A DNA stretch of 56,962 nt from NCBI GenBank assembly GCA_910587695.1, contig CAJUNC010000016.1, positions 1-56,962 on the forward strand, written 5' to 3'. How positions within the stretch are numbered: position 1 is the first letter of the stretch; the number at the start of each line of letters is the position of its first letter. This document shows, piece by piece, positions 16,689 through 24,109 of this stretch. The translations under genes were made by a program, and so were the position numbers. Under the pieces are notes generated by a model. The model ran no database searches. It was not told the origin of the DNA and saw only the letters and a list, made by a program, of their open reading frames with translations. The stretch comes from an uncultured Lactobacillus sp. (lineage in GTDB: Bacteria > Bacillota > Bacilli > Lactobacillales > Lactobacillaceae).

Positions 16689-16717
16689 AAACCATAATAC
16701 CTTGAGTATTATGGTTT
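16689..16717 (+). terminator. mccA-mccB intergenic hairpin (partial terminator or mRNA stabiliser)
   Basis: AAACCATAATAC (16689-16700), a five-base loop and GTATTATGGTTT (16706-16717) form a perfect 12-bp stem, followed only by TTCG, a poor U-run. In E. coli mcc a hairpin at this place yields abundant mccA mRNA and limited readthrough to mccB; the same role is inferred here. Confidence 0.7.
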
Positions 16718-16769
16718 TCGTTAGTATTCGGAAGTTTATAAATACTATAAATTACGATAGGAGATAATT

Positions 16770-17825
16770 ATGTATAAAACAAGTTTATTAGCAACGGGTG
16801 GTTTTAACGAAAAATGTGGAATTTTAGGTGTTGGTACAAAACAGTTTACATTGAGTTTAGAAGAATTTAAAGATGCACTCCATCTTTTAAACTATACGGA
16901 GATCGAACGTACTGAAGCTGAAATTAAAAAGTTTGAGTTAAAACATAACATTAAAAAAAATACTTTTCAAAAATTATTAGATAGTAATTTAATTTTAGAA
17001 AGCTCGTTGGTAAAGCCGAAAAAGGATACTCTTGATTTTAAAAACTATTTATATTTATTATCAATAGATGTAGATGCAAAATTAGTGTTAAATAATTTAA
17101 AAAATACTACAGTGATTATCATTGGTTGTGGTGGGATAGGAAACTTTTTAAGTTACTCCTTGGCAACATTTACTCCTGAAAAAATGCTACTTATTGATGG
17201 AGATAAGATTGAAAATAGTAATTTAAATCGGCAATTATTGTTCACAACTAAAGATATAGGATATTCAAAAGCAGATATGCTGAAAAAGCAGATTCAATTA
17301 CGTAATCCTTTATTAGATATTACGTCCTATGATAGATATGTTACCGAGGATCTACTAGAAAAATCAATTAAATTAACAGATAATAAGCGATATTTAGTAA
17401 TACTTTCAGGGGATAGTATTACTGCCTTAGAAGAAACTACAAAGTATTGTGTAAAAAATAAAATTCCCTTTTTAAATGTTGGTTACTTAAATGATATTTC
17501 TGTAATTGGACCATTTTATGTTCCAGGGATTTCAAGTTGTCCATATTGCAATAATACTTTATCTCTTGAAAAACATGAAAAAGATTCAATGCAAGATGAG
17601 TTGTTGAACATTAATAATAAATATGAAGCTCCATCTGGTTTTACAAATAATGCCTTAGCGTCTAGTTTAGCAATGTCTGATATTATTCAGTTCGAAGCTG
17701 AAAAATTAGATAAAGTCAAATCGCTAAATAAACGATTTGGTGTTGACAATGTGACGTTTAAAAATTATACATTAGATGTTCCCAAAGATAAAAATTGTAG
17801 CTTTTGTAGCGAGGAAAATAAATGA
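16770..17825 (+). CDS. mccB: MccB-like peptide adenylyl/nucleotidyltransferase (E1/ThiF superfamily)
   Basis: A 351-residue enzyme, close in length to E. coli MccB (about 350). The N-terminal 100 residues would form the peptide clamp. The adenylation domain has VIIIGCGGIGNF (115-126), LLIDGDKIENSNLNRQLLF (140-158, with Asp143, Asp145, Arg154) and SGDS (213-216). Two CxxC pairs, SCPYC (256-260) and NCSFC (342-346), make the structural zinc site. It is predicted to convert the Asn of MSLMIKN to a nucleotide phosphoramidate. GATAGGAGAT lies eight bases before the ATG. It is strongly AT-rich with only two GATC sites, unlike its neighbours, suggesting recent transfer. A ThiF/MoeB role is unlikely because no thiamine or molybdopterin genes are nearby. 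Confidence 0.85.
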   Translation: MYKTSLLATGGFNEKCGILGVGTKQFTLSLEEFKDALHLLNYTEIERTEAEIKKFELKHNIKKNTFQKLLDSNLILESSLVKPKKDTLDFKNYLYLLSIDVDAKLVLNNLKNTTVIIIGCGGIGNFLSYSLATFTPEKMLLIDGDKIENSNLNRQLLFTTKDIGYSKADMLKKQIQLRNPLLDITSYDRYVTEDLLEKSIKLTDNKRYLVILSGDSITALEETTKYCVKNKIPFLNVGYLNDISVIGPFYVPGISSCPYCNNTLSLEKHEKDSMQDELLNINNKYEAPSGFTNNALASSLAMSDIIQFEAEKLDKVKSLNKRFGVDNVTFKNYTLDVPKDKNCSFCSEENK

Positions 17826-19012
17826 AGCAACTGCAGAAAAATATCAAAATATTTTATCTAGCAACTACTTTGACCACGTTAGCGGCTTCTTTGCCACATG
17901 CCGTCTTGACCGTGCTCTTGTTTGCTAAAGGCTTGTCATTGACGCAGATCATGTTAGTTCAAGCGACCTATAGCTTGGTCATTTTAGTCAGTGAATATCC
18001 TAGTGGTCTATTAGCTGATCTGTATTCTAAAAAAGCCCTCTTTTTATGGGCAAAAGTCTTTTTGCTTGGGATGTTTTTGCTAGTTTGGTCAGGTGAAAGC
18101 TTTCAGGCGATATTACTTGCTTGGGCATGCTATGGATTAGCAATGGCATTAGAGAGTGGGACATTGGATGCACAATTGATAAATGAACTCAAGCACCAAG
18201 CTCAAGATCGCTTAGTTGCCAAATTTATCAGTAATACTAATCGCTTGGATCTTATTGGAGCACTGTTTGGAGGGGTACTTGGTTCATGGCTGTATTATAG
18301 GTTAGGGATAAGGTTTTATTTGGTGAGTGTACTCTTAACATTAGTAGCGTTTTTGGCGATCAGATATGGTTATATTGAGGAGGTCACTGATAGTTCTAAG
18401 CAAAACTTGAAACAGAGCTTGATCAAACAAGTGGTGACCGGCTTTCGTGAACTTAAACATTCGCGTCAATTACGGTTGATGATCGCTTTAACTATTGCGG
18501 GGCAATTCTTCTTTCAGGCTCACTACCAACTCTGGCAAGCGTTATTTTTGAAGCAAGGCTTTAATAAAGAGCAGTTTTATATTTACTATGTTATCTTTCA
18601 ATTGATAAGTCTTGGTGCTTATAGCTTGCCGGTAAAACTTGAAACGTCTGCGATCAAGCGGTGGTATTGGCTATCTTTAATAGGTCTATTGACTGGTAGT
18701 GTACTTTTAGTAATTACAGACAAAATGAGCTTTTTACTCAGTTATTTAGTCTTAGTCTTTATCTTTACCTTTTTTGAATACTTCAGTAATGTGTTATTTT
18801 CTAAGACAGTTTCTAAAACGCACATCTCATCGCTGACTTCATTACGTTCGAGCTGTGGGCGCTTAGCTTCGTTAGTATCGTTGTTGCTGTCGAGTTTACT
18901 TTTGACATATCTTTCAGTCAAAGTCGTTGTTTTATTGAATTTTATTTTAGCGATGATCGCAAGTTTAGGAGTGATCTATTTAGCTCTCAAAACCAAAACA
19001 GCTCATACTTAG
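17822..19012 (+). CDS. mccC: MFS exporter, probably MccC-like
   Basis: A 396-residue protein with about 12 hydrophobic segments and an MFS loop signature after helix 2 (SEYPSGLLADLYSKKALF, about 56-73). It overlaps mccB by four bases (ATGA), implying translational coupling. In microcin C operons the second downstream gene, mccC, is an MFS pump that exports the finished peptide-nucleotide and protects the producer, so that role is inferred. Base composition changes abruptly: about ten GATC sites against two in mccB, so it looks host-adapted. The 3' end forms part of a hairpin (AGCTCA/TGAGCT, 19000-19027). Confidence 0.8.
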   Translation: MKQLQKNIKIFYLATTLTTLAASLPHAVLTVLLFAKGLSLTQIMLVQATYSLVILVSEYPSGLLADLYSKKALFLWAKVFLLGMFLLVWSGESFQAILLAWACYGLAMALESGTLDAQLINELKHQAQDRLVAKFISNTNRLDLIGALFGGVLGSWLYYRLGIRFYLVSVLLTLVAFLAIRYGYIEEVTDSSKQNLKQSLIKQVVTGFRELKHSRQLRLMIALTIAGQFFFQAHYQLWQALFLKQGFNKEQFYIYYVIFQLISLGAYSLPVKLETSAIKRWYWLSLIGLLTGSVLLVITDKMSFLLSYLVLVFIFTFFEYFSNVLFSKTVSKTHISSLTSLRSSCGRLASLVSLLLSSLLLTYLSVKVVVLLNFILAMIASLGVIYLALKTKTAHT

Positions 19013-19065
19013 ATCAGGTGTGAGCTATTTGGGCTTGAGCCTATTTCTCAGATGAAGCTATAAAA

Positions 19066-19109
19066 AAATGAACCATGATCTTTGAAAAATCAAAAATCGT
19101 GATTCATTT
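19066..19109. terminator. Bidirectional terminator between mcc operon and minus-strand genes
   Basis: AAATGAACCATGAT pairs with ATCGTGATTCATTT with one mismatch; a T-run follows on the minus strand and TTTTC on the plus strand. Confidence 0.75.
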
Positions 19110-19154
19110 TCTACACTGTTGCCCAATAGTAATTTTTCCTAGCCTTATCAAAAT

Positions 19155-19523
19155 TTACAATGTGACGATAACAGCTAAAACTATCATAAAACTGCCTAAA
19201 AGTAAGCAATTAAAGCTAAACTTTTTAAAATGGATCGGTGCATTTTTCTTTTCTGAAGCTATCTTTTTGACATCGATCTTACGTTTAGCAAATTCTTCAT
19301 CACTTTCACCCTTGCGTTGGCGTTGGAACCACCCCGCCAACAAGTTAGCGTGTAGTAAAATATCGAACATCATTAAACACAATAACGCTAGTCCACTCAT
19401 AAATAAAATATCCGAAACTAAAATATGGTTACCAGTCAAACGCCCAACGATCGTCAAGAGCACCACGATCCCTGCGATCACTAGATCACCTTTGAGCCAA
19501 ATATTTTCTTTGACAAATTGCAT
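19155..19523 (-). CDS. Small membrane protein, DUF3899-like
   Basis: A 122-residue protein with hydrophobic segments near residues 14-28, 36-58 and 102-121, and a charged cytosolic middle (RQRKGESDEEFAKRKIDVKK). The length and pattern fit the DUF3899 family of uncharacterised Firmicutes membrane proteins. It starts 19 bases after the stop of the upstream lipoprotein gene and is probably in its operon. Function unknown. Confidence 0.6.
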   Translation of the reverse strand: MQFVKENIWLKGDLVIAGIVVLLTIVGRLTGNHILVSDILFMSGLALLCLMMFDILLHANLLAGWFQRQRKGESDEEFAKRKIDVKKIASEKKNAPIHFKKFSFNCLLLGSFMIVLAVIVTL

Positions 19524-19542
19524 TCTCTCTTCTCACCCATTG

Positions 19543-20547
19543 CTAATTAAGTTTTTCGTACTGTCCGCTGACTTCATTTAACTTTTGTGCGACTCCACTG
19601 GTCAGATCAAATTGATACATGCCCTTCAAATTGGAAACTTGAGGATCACTTGGACTGGTATGTCTGATCTCGATCTGATAGTGGCTATTGCCTAGATCTT
19701 GAACATAATATTGGTCACCAGCTTCTTGTGGGATCGCAGTCGCCTTACGAAAAGCACTCAAGACATCTTGGTTGCTCATCTTAGCTGACATTGAAGAGAC
19801 TGCTTCACTTGGAGCACTGGCGATCTCACTGCCAGTTTCTTTTTTATACTCTGAACTTAATAGCTTCGAGCTCCGTGCATTAGTGTATCCAGCTTTAGCC
19901 GTCGCGTCACTTGACGCTGTTACTTCATTTGCACTAGTAGCTGTACTACTTTGTTCAGAACTAGCTGTTGCTTGAGCCGAAGCGATCTTAGCTTTATATC
20001 CACTCTCTTTTTCTTGTAACATCGCCACAGCTTGATACTTGCTCGAAAGTGAATCTAAGGCTTGCAAACTACCACCCGCCGCTTGATAAGCACCAGCTTG
20101 ATAATATTGCTCAACTTCATCGGCATAATGTTTAGCCAACTTTACGGTCTGATATTCTTTTTCAAGTTCATTGACTTGCTTGACTAAAGCTGTTGGTGAT
20201 TCAACTTTCTCTAATTTGGCTAGGTATTTCTCCGTTTCGGTCAACTTAGCTGCCGTTATAGCTTTTTTAGCTGCTAATAACGAAGCAAGATCAGCTTTTA
20301 ATTCCCGCACACATGCTGGAGCTTGATCGATATTTTTGATCTTATCCAACTCATCATAAGCCTGCTTATTTTCACCTGATTCCAAATATGAAAGTGCATT
20401 TTGATAGCGTTCATTGTCTTTTGCTTGAACTGTCTGACTCGTACTTTCACTAGTCTTAGTCTCTGTTTGACTATTCGAGCAAGCACTCAAGATAAATATC
20501 ACACTAAAAAGCAAACAGCTCAACGTTAATATTCTTTGTTTTTTCAT
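19543..20547 (-). CDS. Secreted lipoprotein of unknown function
   Basis: A 334-residue protein with a lipoprotein signal: MKKQRIL, a hydrophobic core and lipobox LSAC with Cys at about residue 23. A Ser/Thr linker follows, then helical, coiled-coil-like sequence with TPR-like character (about 45-190), a Ser/Ala-rich linker and a small C-terminal globular domain (YYVQDLGNSHYQIEIRHTSP). I do not recognise the family. It is anchored outside the membrane and paired with the small membrane protein downstream. Confidence 0.75.
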   Translation of the reverse strand: MKKQRILTLSCLLFSVIFILSACSNSQTETKTSESTSQTVQAKDNERYQNALSYLESGENKQAYDELDKIKNIDQAPACVRELKADLASLLAAKKAITAAKLTETEKYLAKLEKVESPTALVKQVNELEKEYQTVKLAKHYADEVEQYYQAGAYQAAGGSLQALDSLSSKYQAVAMLQEKESGYKAKIASAQATASSEQSSTATSANEVTASSDATAKAGYTNARSSKLLSSEYKKETGSEIASAPSEAVSSMSAKMSNQDVLSAFRKATAIPQEAGDQYYVQDLGNSHYQIEIRHTSPSDPQVSNLKGMYQFDLTSGVAQKLNEVSGQYEKLN

Positions 20548-20640
20548 AACTACCAGCCGACTATATAAAAATAGCTTTTCCTTTCTGCTTTAAGCAAACA
20601 GCATAATGATCTTACAGTTATATTATACCATTTTACTTGA

Positions 20641-21408
20641 TCATTTATCGATCTGGGCTCGTTTTTCATTGAGCTTTTTACCGACCAAATACGTTGTGAT
20701 CCAGATCACTAAGATCACAGCGATCGCTGAATAAAGTATAGCTAAGCATTCTTTGACAAAGATCTTAGAATTTAAGTAATAACTAAAACCCGCCTCTAAT
20801 TTGTACAATAAAATAAAGAGTGCTAGATCACTGCCAAACATTCCAAAAAACAGTGTGTTAAACGTCATCCCCATGATCTGAAAGCCGATCGTTTTACCAC
20901 TTTTAAAGACCTCAGGCAAAGTGATCGTCGGTCGTTGTTCGATCAATTCATTTAATCCACTTGCGACCGCGATCGCTGCTTCTGCAATTGCACCTAAAGT
21001 ACTCAAGACGGTCGTTGCAATGATCAACTGCTCAAAATTGACCCCGACCAAAAGATCAAATGCTTCGATCTCTTCTGATTGCTCGTTAGCAAAACCCTTG
21101 ATCTGAGCAAAATGATCCATTGGAATGATCAAGATCAACATCACGATCAACACGATCAACGTCGCCTTAAAAGCAATATTGGCTGTTTTTTCATCCTTAT
21201 TTCCCATATAGATAGTGATCGCTAGGATACAAACTCCCGCAAAAAACGCGACCCAGACTGGTGGCAAACCACCTGTGATCAAGATAACTGTTATAAACAA
21301 AATAACAAAGTTGAATACTGCGCTAAAAAATGCGGTCAGACCAGCTTTACCACCAACTATCAACATCAACCCTGCTAAAATAAGCGTTAAAATACTAATT
21401 GCCGACAT
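20641..21408 (-). CDS. YibE/F-family membrane protein (YibF-like)
   Basis: A 255-residue polytopic protein with about seven hydrophobic segments and the conserved stretches ATTVLSTLGAIAEAAIAVASGL and FKSGKTIGFQIMGMTFNTLFF typical of YibE/F proteins. The start overlaps the end of the preceding paralogue by 14 bases. The biochemical role of this family is not established. Confidence 0.8.
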   Translation of the reverse strand: MSAISILTLILAGLMLIVGGKAGLTAFFSAVFNFVILFITVILITGGLPPVWVAFFAGVCILAITIYMGNKDEKTANIAFKATLIVLIVMLILIIPMDHFAQIKGFANEQSEEIEAFDLLVGVNFEQLIIATTVLSTLGAIAEAAIAVASGLNELIEQRPTITLPEVFKSGKTIGFQIMGMTFNTLFFGMFGSDLALFILLYKLEAGFSYYLNSKIFVKECLAILYSAIAVILVIWITTYLVGKKLNEKRAQIDK

Positions 21409-22504
21409 TTTGCTTCCCCCCTAAAAATTGGGCACTCAAAAAACTAGCTAACGGAACAGTTAAAACGATCCCGATCCCACTGATCAACGCTTGAACGACC
21501 CCTAAAGCCATGGTCCACTCAAACGTATAAGCGATACTGTTACCCGTCTTAAAATATAAGACCGACATCGCAAACGTTTCTGCAAAAAAGATCAACAACA
21601 AAACATTGACTAGTGGTCCCATGATCGAACGTCCGATCACTTGACCCGATTTGAACAATTGTTGCTTCGTCAATTCAGGTTGGCTGCGTTTCATCTCAAA
21701 AAGCGTTGAAACGATATCCGTCGCAGCATCCATTACTGCCCCCAATAACCCGATCACTGTCGCTGCTAAGAAAAGTTGCTTAGGTGATTGCGTGGCAAAA
21801 TCTAAAGCTTCATAATGCACGCCCTTACTTTTAGTAAAATACAGAACTAAACAGCCAATGATCAATGCACTGGTCGTTCCAAGAAAGATAGCTAAAAAAG
21901 TCACACTAAATTGCTTGTTTAGCCCGATCACTAATGCTAGGGATAATGCAGTAAAGAGCAAGGCAGCTGTTGCAAAGATCCAGAAAAAATTAGTCAGATT
22001 CAAGAAAACATCTACTTGAACTACCAATAAAAATAAGACAAAATTCAAGATCACGCTCAATAATGAACGTAGCCCTTGAAACTGCATCGTTAAATATAGT
22101 AATACTACGACCAACCAACTCAACATTATCAAATAGACATCACGCTTATAGTGTGAGATCACGACATCTTTTTGCCCACGATGTTCATGGATATTGACAA
22201 ATATTTGTTGCCCTAAATGATATTTTTGGTCAAGTCCACCCGATCTTGAATAAGTGTTGGTGACTTTAAATCTTTGCCCGCGGTATTTGCCGTTCAAGAT
22301 CTCTAACGTCAAGGTTTGGCGGGTCGTCTCATCGTTATTATTATACACATCGGTCGTCTTTTCTGGTGTAGCTTGCTTAACTGCGACCACCTTTCCGATC
22401 GGTTGCTGATATAAAAAAGCATCATTGCGCAAAAATAAATATAAAAATAGGCCACTGACCAAGATCAAAGCTAGCTTGAGCCATGTTTTGGTGTTGACTT
22501 TCAT
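21395..22504 (-). CDS. YibE/F-family membrane protein (YibE-like)
   Basis: A 369-residue protein. One N-terminal transmembrane segment is followed by an external beta-rich domain (IGKVVAVKQATPEKTTDVYN through GQQIFVNIHEHRGQKDVVIS), then a multi-helix membrane domain with ATVIGLLGAVMDAATDIVSTLFE and FKSGQVIGRSIMGPLVNVLLL, matching the downstream paralogue. GGAGGG six bases before ATG 22504 decides the start over a frame beginning at 22543. It is probably a two-gene operon forming one complex (inference). Confidence 0.82.
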   Translation of the reverse strand: MKVNTKTWLKLALILVSGLFLYLFLRNDAFLYQQPIGKVVAVKQATPEKTTDVYNNNDETTRQTLTLEILNGKYRGQRFKVTNTYSRSGGLDQKYHLGQQIFVNIHEHRGQKDVVISHYKRDVYLIMLSWLVVVLLYLTMQFQGLRSLLSVILNFVLFLLVVQVDVFLNLTNFFWIFATAALLFTALSLALVIGLNKQFSVTFLAIFLGTTSALIIGCLVLYFTKSKGVHYEALDFATQSPKQLFLAATVIGLLGAVMDAATDIVSTLFEMKRSQPELTKQQLFKSGQVIGRSIMGPLVNVLLLIFFAETFAMSVLYFKTGNSIAYTFEWTMALGVVQALISGIGIVLTVPLASFLSAQFLGGKQNVGN

Positions 22505-22598
22505 TTTAGTCCCTCCAAAAATCAGTTTATTTAACCATATCACAACTTCGCCCTTAACATGTTAAAATATATCTAAACTTTGAAAAGGATGTGCCCTA

Positions 22599-23564
22599 AT
22601 GAAAACTTCTGAACGTGTTTTAGAATTATTGACAAGAAGTGAAACTTATCTTTCCGGGCAAGAATTAGCTGATCGTTTACATCTCACCCGAGCTGCGATC
22701 TGGAAAGCGATCGATCAGCTAAGAAAAGCCGGCCATCAGATCGACAGCAAACCACATGTAGGCTACCGCTACACTGATAGTGATACTTTGAATCAAACTG
22801 CTATCTTACAAGCTCTTTCTTCAAACTTAGACCTAGAACTCCAAATATTTGACTCGCTTTCCTCGACTAATCTCAAAGCCAAAGAACTTGGATTAAATAC
22901 TACTTCACAAACACCACTAGTTGTCATCGCTGACCACCAAACAGCTGGCTATGGGCGCTATCAACGCGCTTTCATCTCACCTAAAAATACGGGGATCTAT
23001 CTCAGTATCCTCTTAGCCAATGATCGTGCTGATTTTGATCCCGGACTACTTACGACAGCAACTGCCATCGCAGTCACTCGCACCATAGAAAAAACACTAT
23101 CACTAAAGCCCACGATCAAATGGGTCAATGATGTCTTAGTTGATGATAAGAAGGTCTGTGGTATCCTGACCGAAGGGATAACTGATCTAGAGACTCAGAG
23201 TTTGAGCCAAGTAGTTGTTGGAACTGGGATCAACTTTTTGACTGAGATCTCAACTTTTCCAACTGAGCTTCAAGCGCAAGTCGGAACTTTAGCACCTTAT
23301 GTCAAAAAAAGTCGGCTCTCACGCAATCGTTTCATCGCCATTTATCTAAATGAATTTTTCAAAATTTACCAAAATTATACGACTGGATCTTTTATGGATG
23401 AATATCGGGCTCACTGTGAATTGATCGGTAAACACGTCACTATCCAACGTCCCACCGGTACCTTAGAAGCAAAAGTAATTGACATCAACGACCACGGTGC
23501 CTTAGTCTTAGAGAACGGAAAAATTTTGAATTCTGGCGAAGTTATCAAAGTTAGGAAGGTGTAA
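22599..23564 (+). CDS. birA: Bifunctional biotin-protein ligase / biotin repressor
   Basis: A 321-residue protein. The N-terminal winged helix (RVLELLTRSETYLSGQELA, LTRAAIWKAIDQLRKAGH) binds DNA. The central ligase domain has SLSSTNLKAKEL, DHQTAGYGRYQRAFISP in place of the usual GRGRR biotin loop, and KWVNDVLVDDKKVCGILTE with the catalytic Lys. A C-terminal SH3-like domain ends GEVIKVRKV. AAGGA precedes the ATG by about nine bases. The phosphatase gene follows after one base, so they are co-translated. Confidence 0.93.
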   Translation: MKTSERVLELLTRSETYLSGQELADRLHLTRAAIWKAIDQLRKAGHQIDSKPHVGYRYTDSDTLNQTAILQALSSNLDLELQIFDSLSSTNLKAKELGLNTTSQTPLVVIADHQTAGYGRYQRAFISPKNTGIYLSILLANDRADFDPGLLTTATAIAVTRTIEKTLSLKPTIKWVNDVLVDDKKVCGILTEGITDLETQSLSQVVVGTGINFLTEISTFPTELQAQVGTLAPYVKKSRLSRNRFIAIYLNEFFKIYQNYTTGSFMDEYRAHCELIGKHVTIQRPTGTLEAKVIDINDHGALVLENGKILNSGEVIKVRKV

Positions 23565-23565
23565 T

Positions 23566-24033
23566 ATGAAAGTTATTTTTGTTTGCCTCGGAAATATCTG
23601 TCGCTCCCCGATGGCTGAAGCAATGTTTAAGGATATGGTAGCTTCAGCGGGACTTAGTTCTCAGATCCAAATTGATTCTGCTGCTACAAGCACATACGAG
23701 CTGGGCTCTTCCCCCGATAGTCGCACAGTCAAAGAACTAGCCAAACACGGTCTACCAGCCACTGGTATGATCGCACGCCAGCTAGATGCAACTGATTTTA
23801 ACAGTGCTGATCTTATTTTAGTCATGGATGAAAACAATCTCCGTGACGCTAAGAAAATGGCACCTGATAAAAATTCAGCCGATAAAGTCAAACTAGTCTA
23901 CTCACTGACGCCAGGTAAAGAAAACTATGTTGTAGCTGACCCTTGGTATACAGGGGACTTTGCGAAAACTTACGCTGATCTAAGCGAAGCTTTACCTCAT
24001 TGGCTCGAATATCTAAAAAAGAGGATAAAATAA
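23566..24033 (+). CDS. Low-molecular-weight protein tyrosine phosphatase
   Basis: A 155-residue enzyme with the P-loop VCLGNICRSPMAEAMF near the N-terminus (Cys7, Arg13) and the general-acid DPWYTGDF near residue 125, both diagnostic of LMW-PTP. Its Shine-Dalgarno lies inside the end of birA. It may act on tyrosine- or arginine-phosphorylated proteins; the substrate is not evident. Confidence 0.93.
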   Translation: MKVIFVCLGNICRSPMAEAMFKDMVASAGLSSQIQIDSAATSTYELGSSPDSRTVKELAKHGLPATGMIARQLDATDFNSADLILVMDENNLRDAKKMAPDKNSADKVKLVYSLTPGKENYVVADPWYTGDFAKTYADLSEALPHWLEYLKKRIK

Positions 24034-24041
24034 GCTATATA

Positions 24042-24100
24042 AATAACGCGGGACCGACCAAGATACGTAGTTTTACGCTTTTGATCGATCCCGCGTTATT
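24042..24100. terminator. Long bidirectional hairpin between ptp and abcF genes
   Basis: AATAACGCGGGA and TCCCGCGTTATT form a perfect 12-bp base, and the interior pairs further. There is no long T-run, but the convergent position supports terminator function. Confidence 0.65.
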
Positions 24101-24109
24101 AGCCTGATT

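Noticed and set aside
16770..17825. Naming this gene thiF or moeB
   Set aside because: No thiamine or molybdopterin genes are nearby, no sulphur-carrier protein is encoded beside it, and the heptapeptide, hairpin and MFS context fit MccB better.
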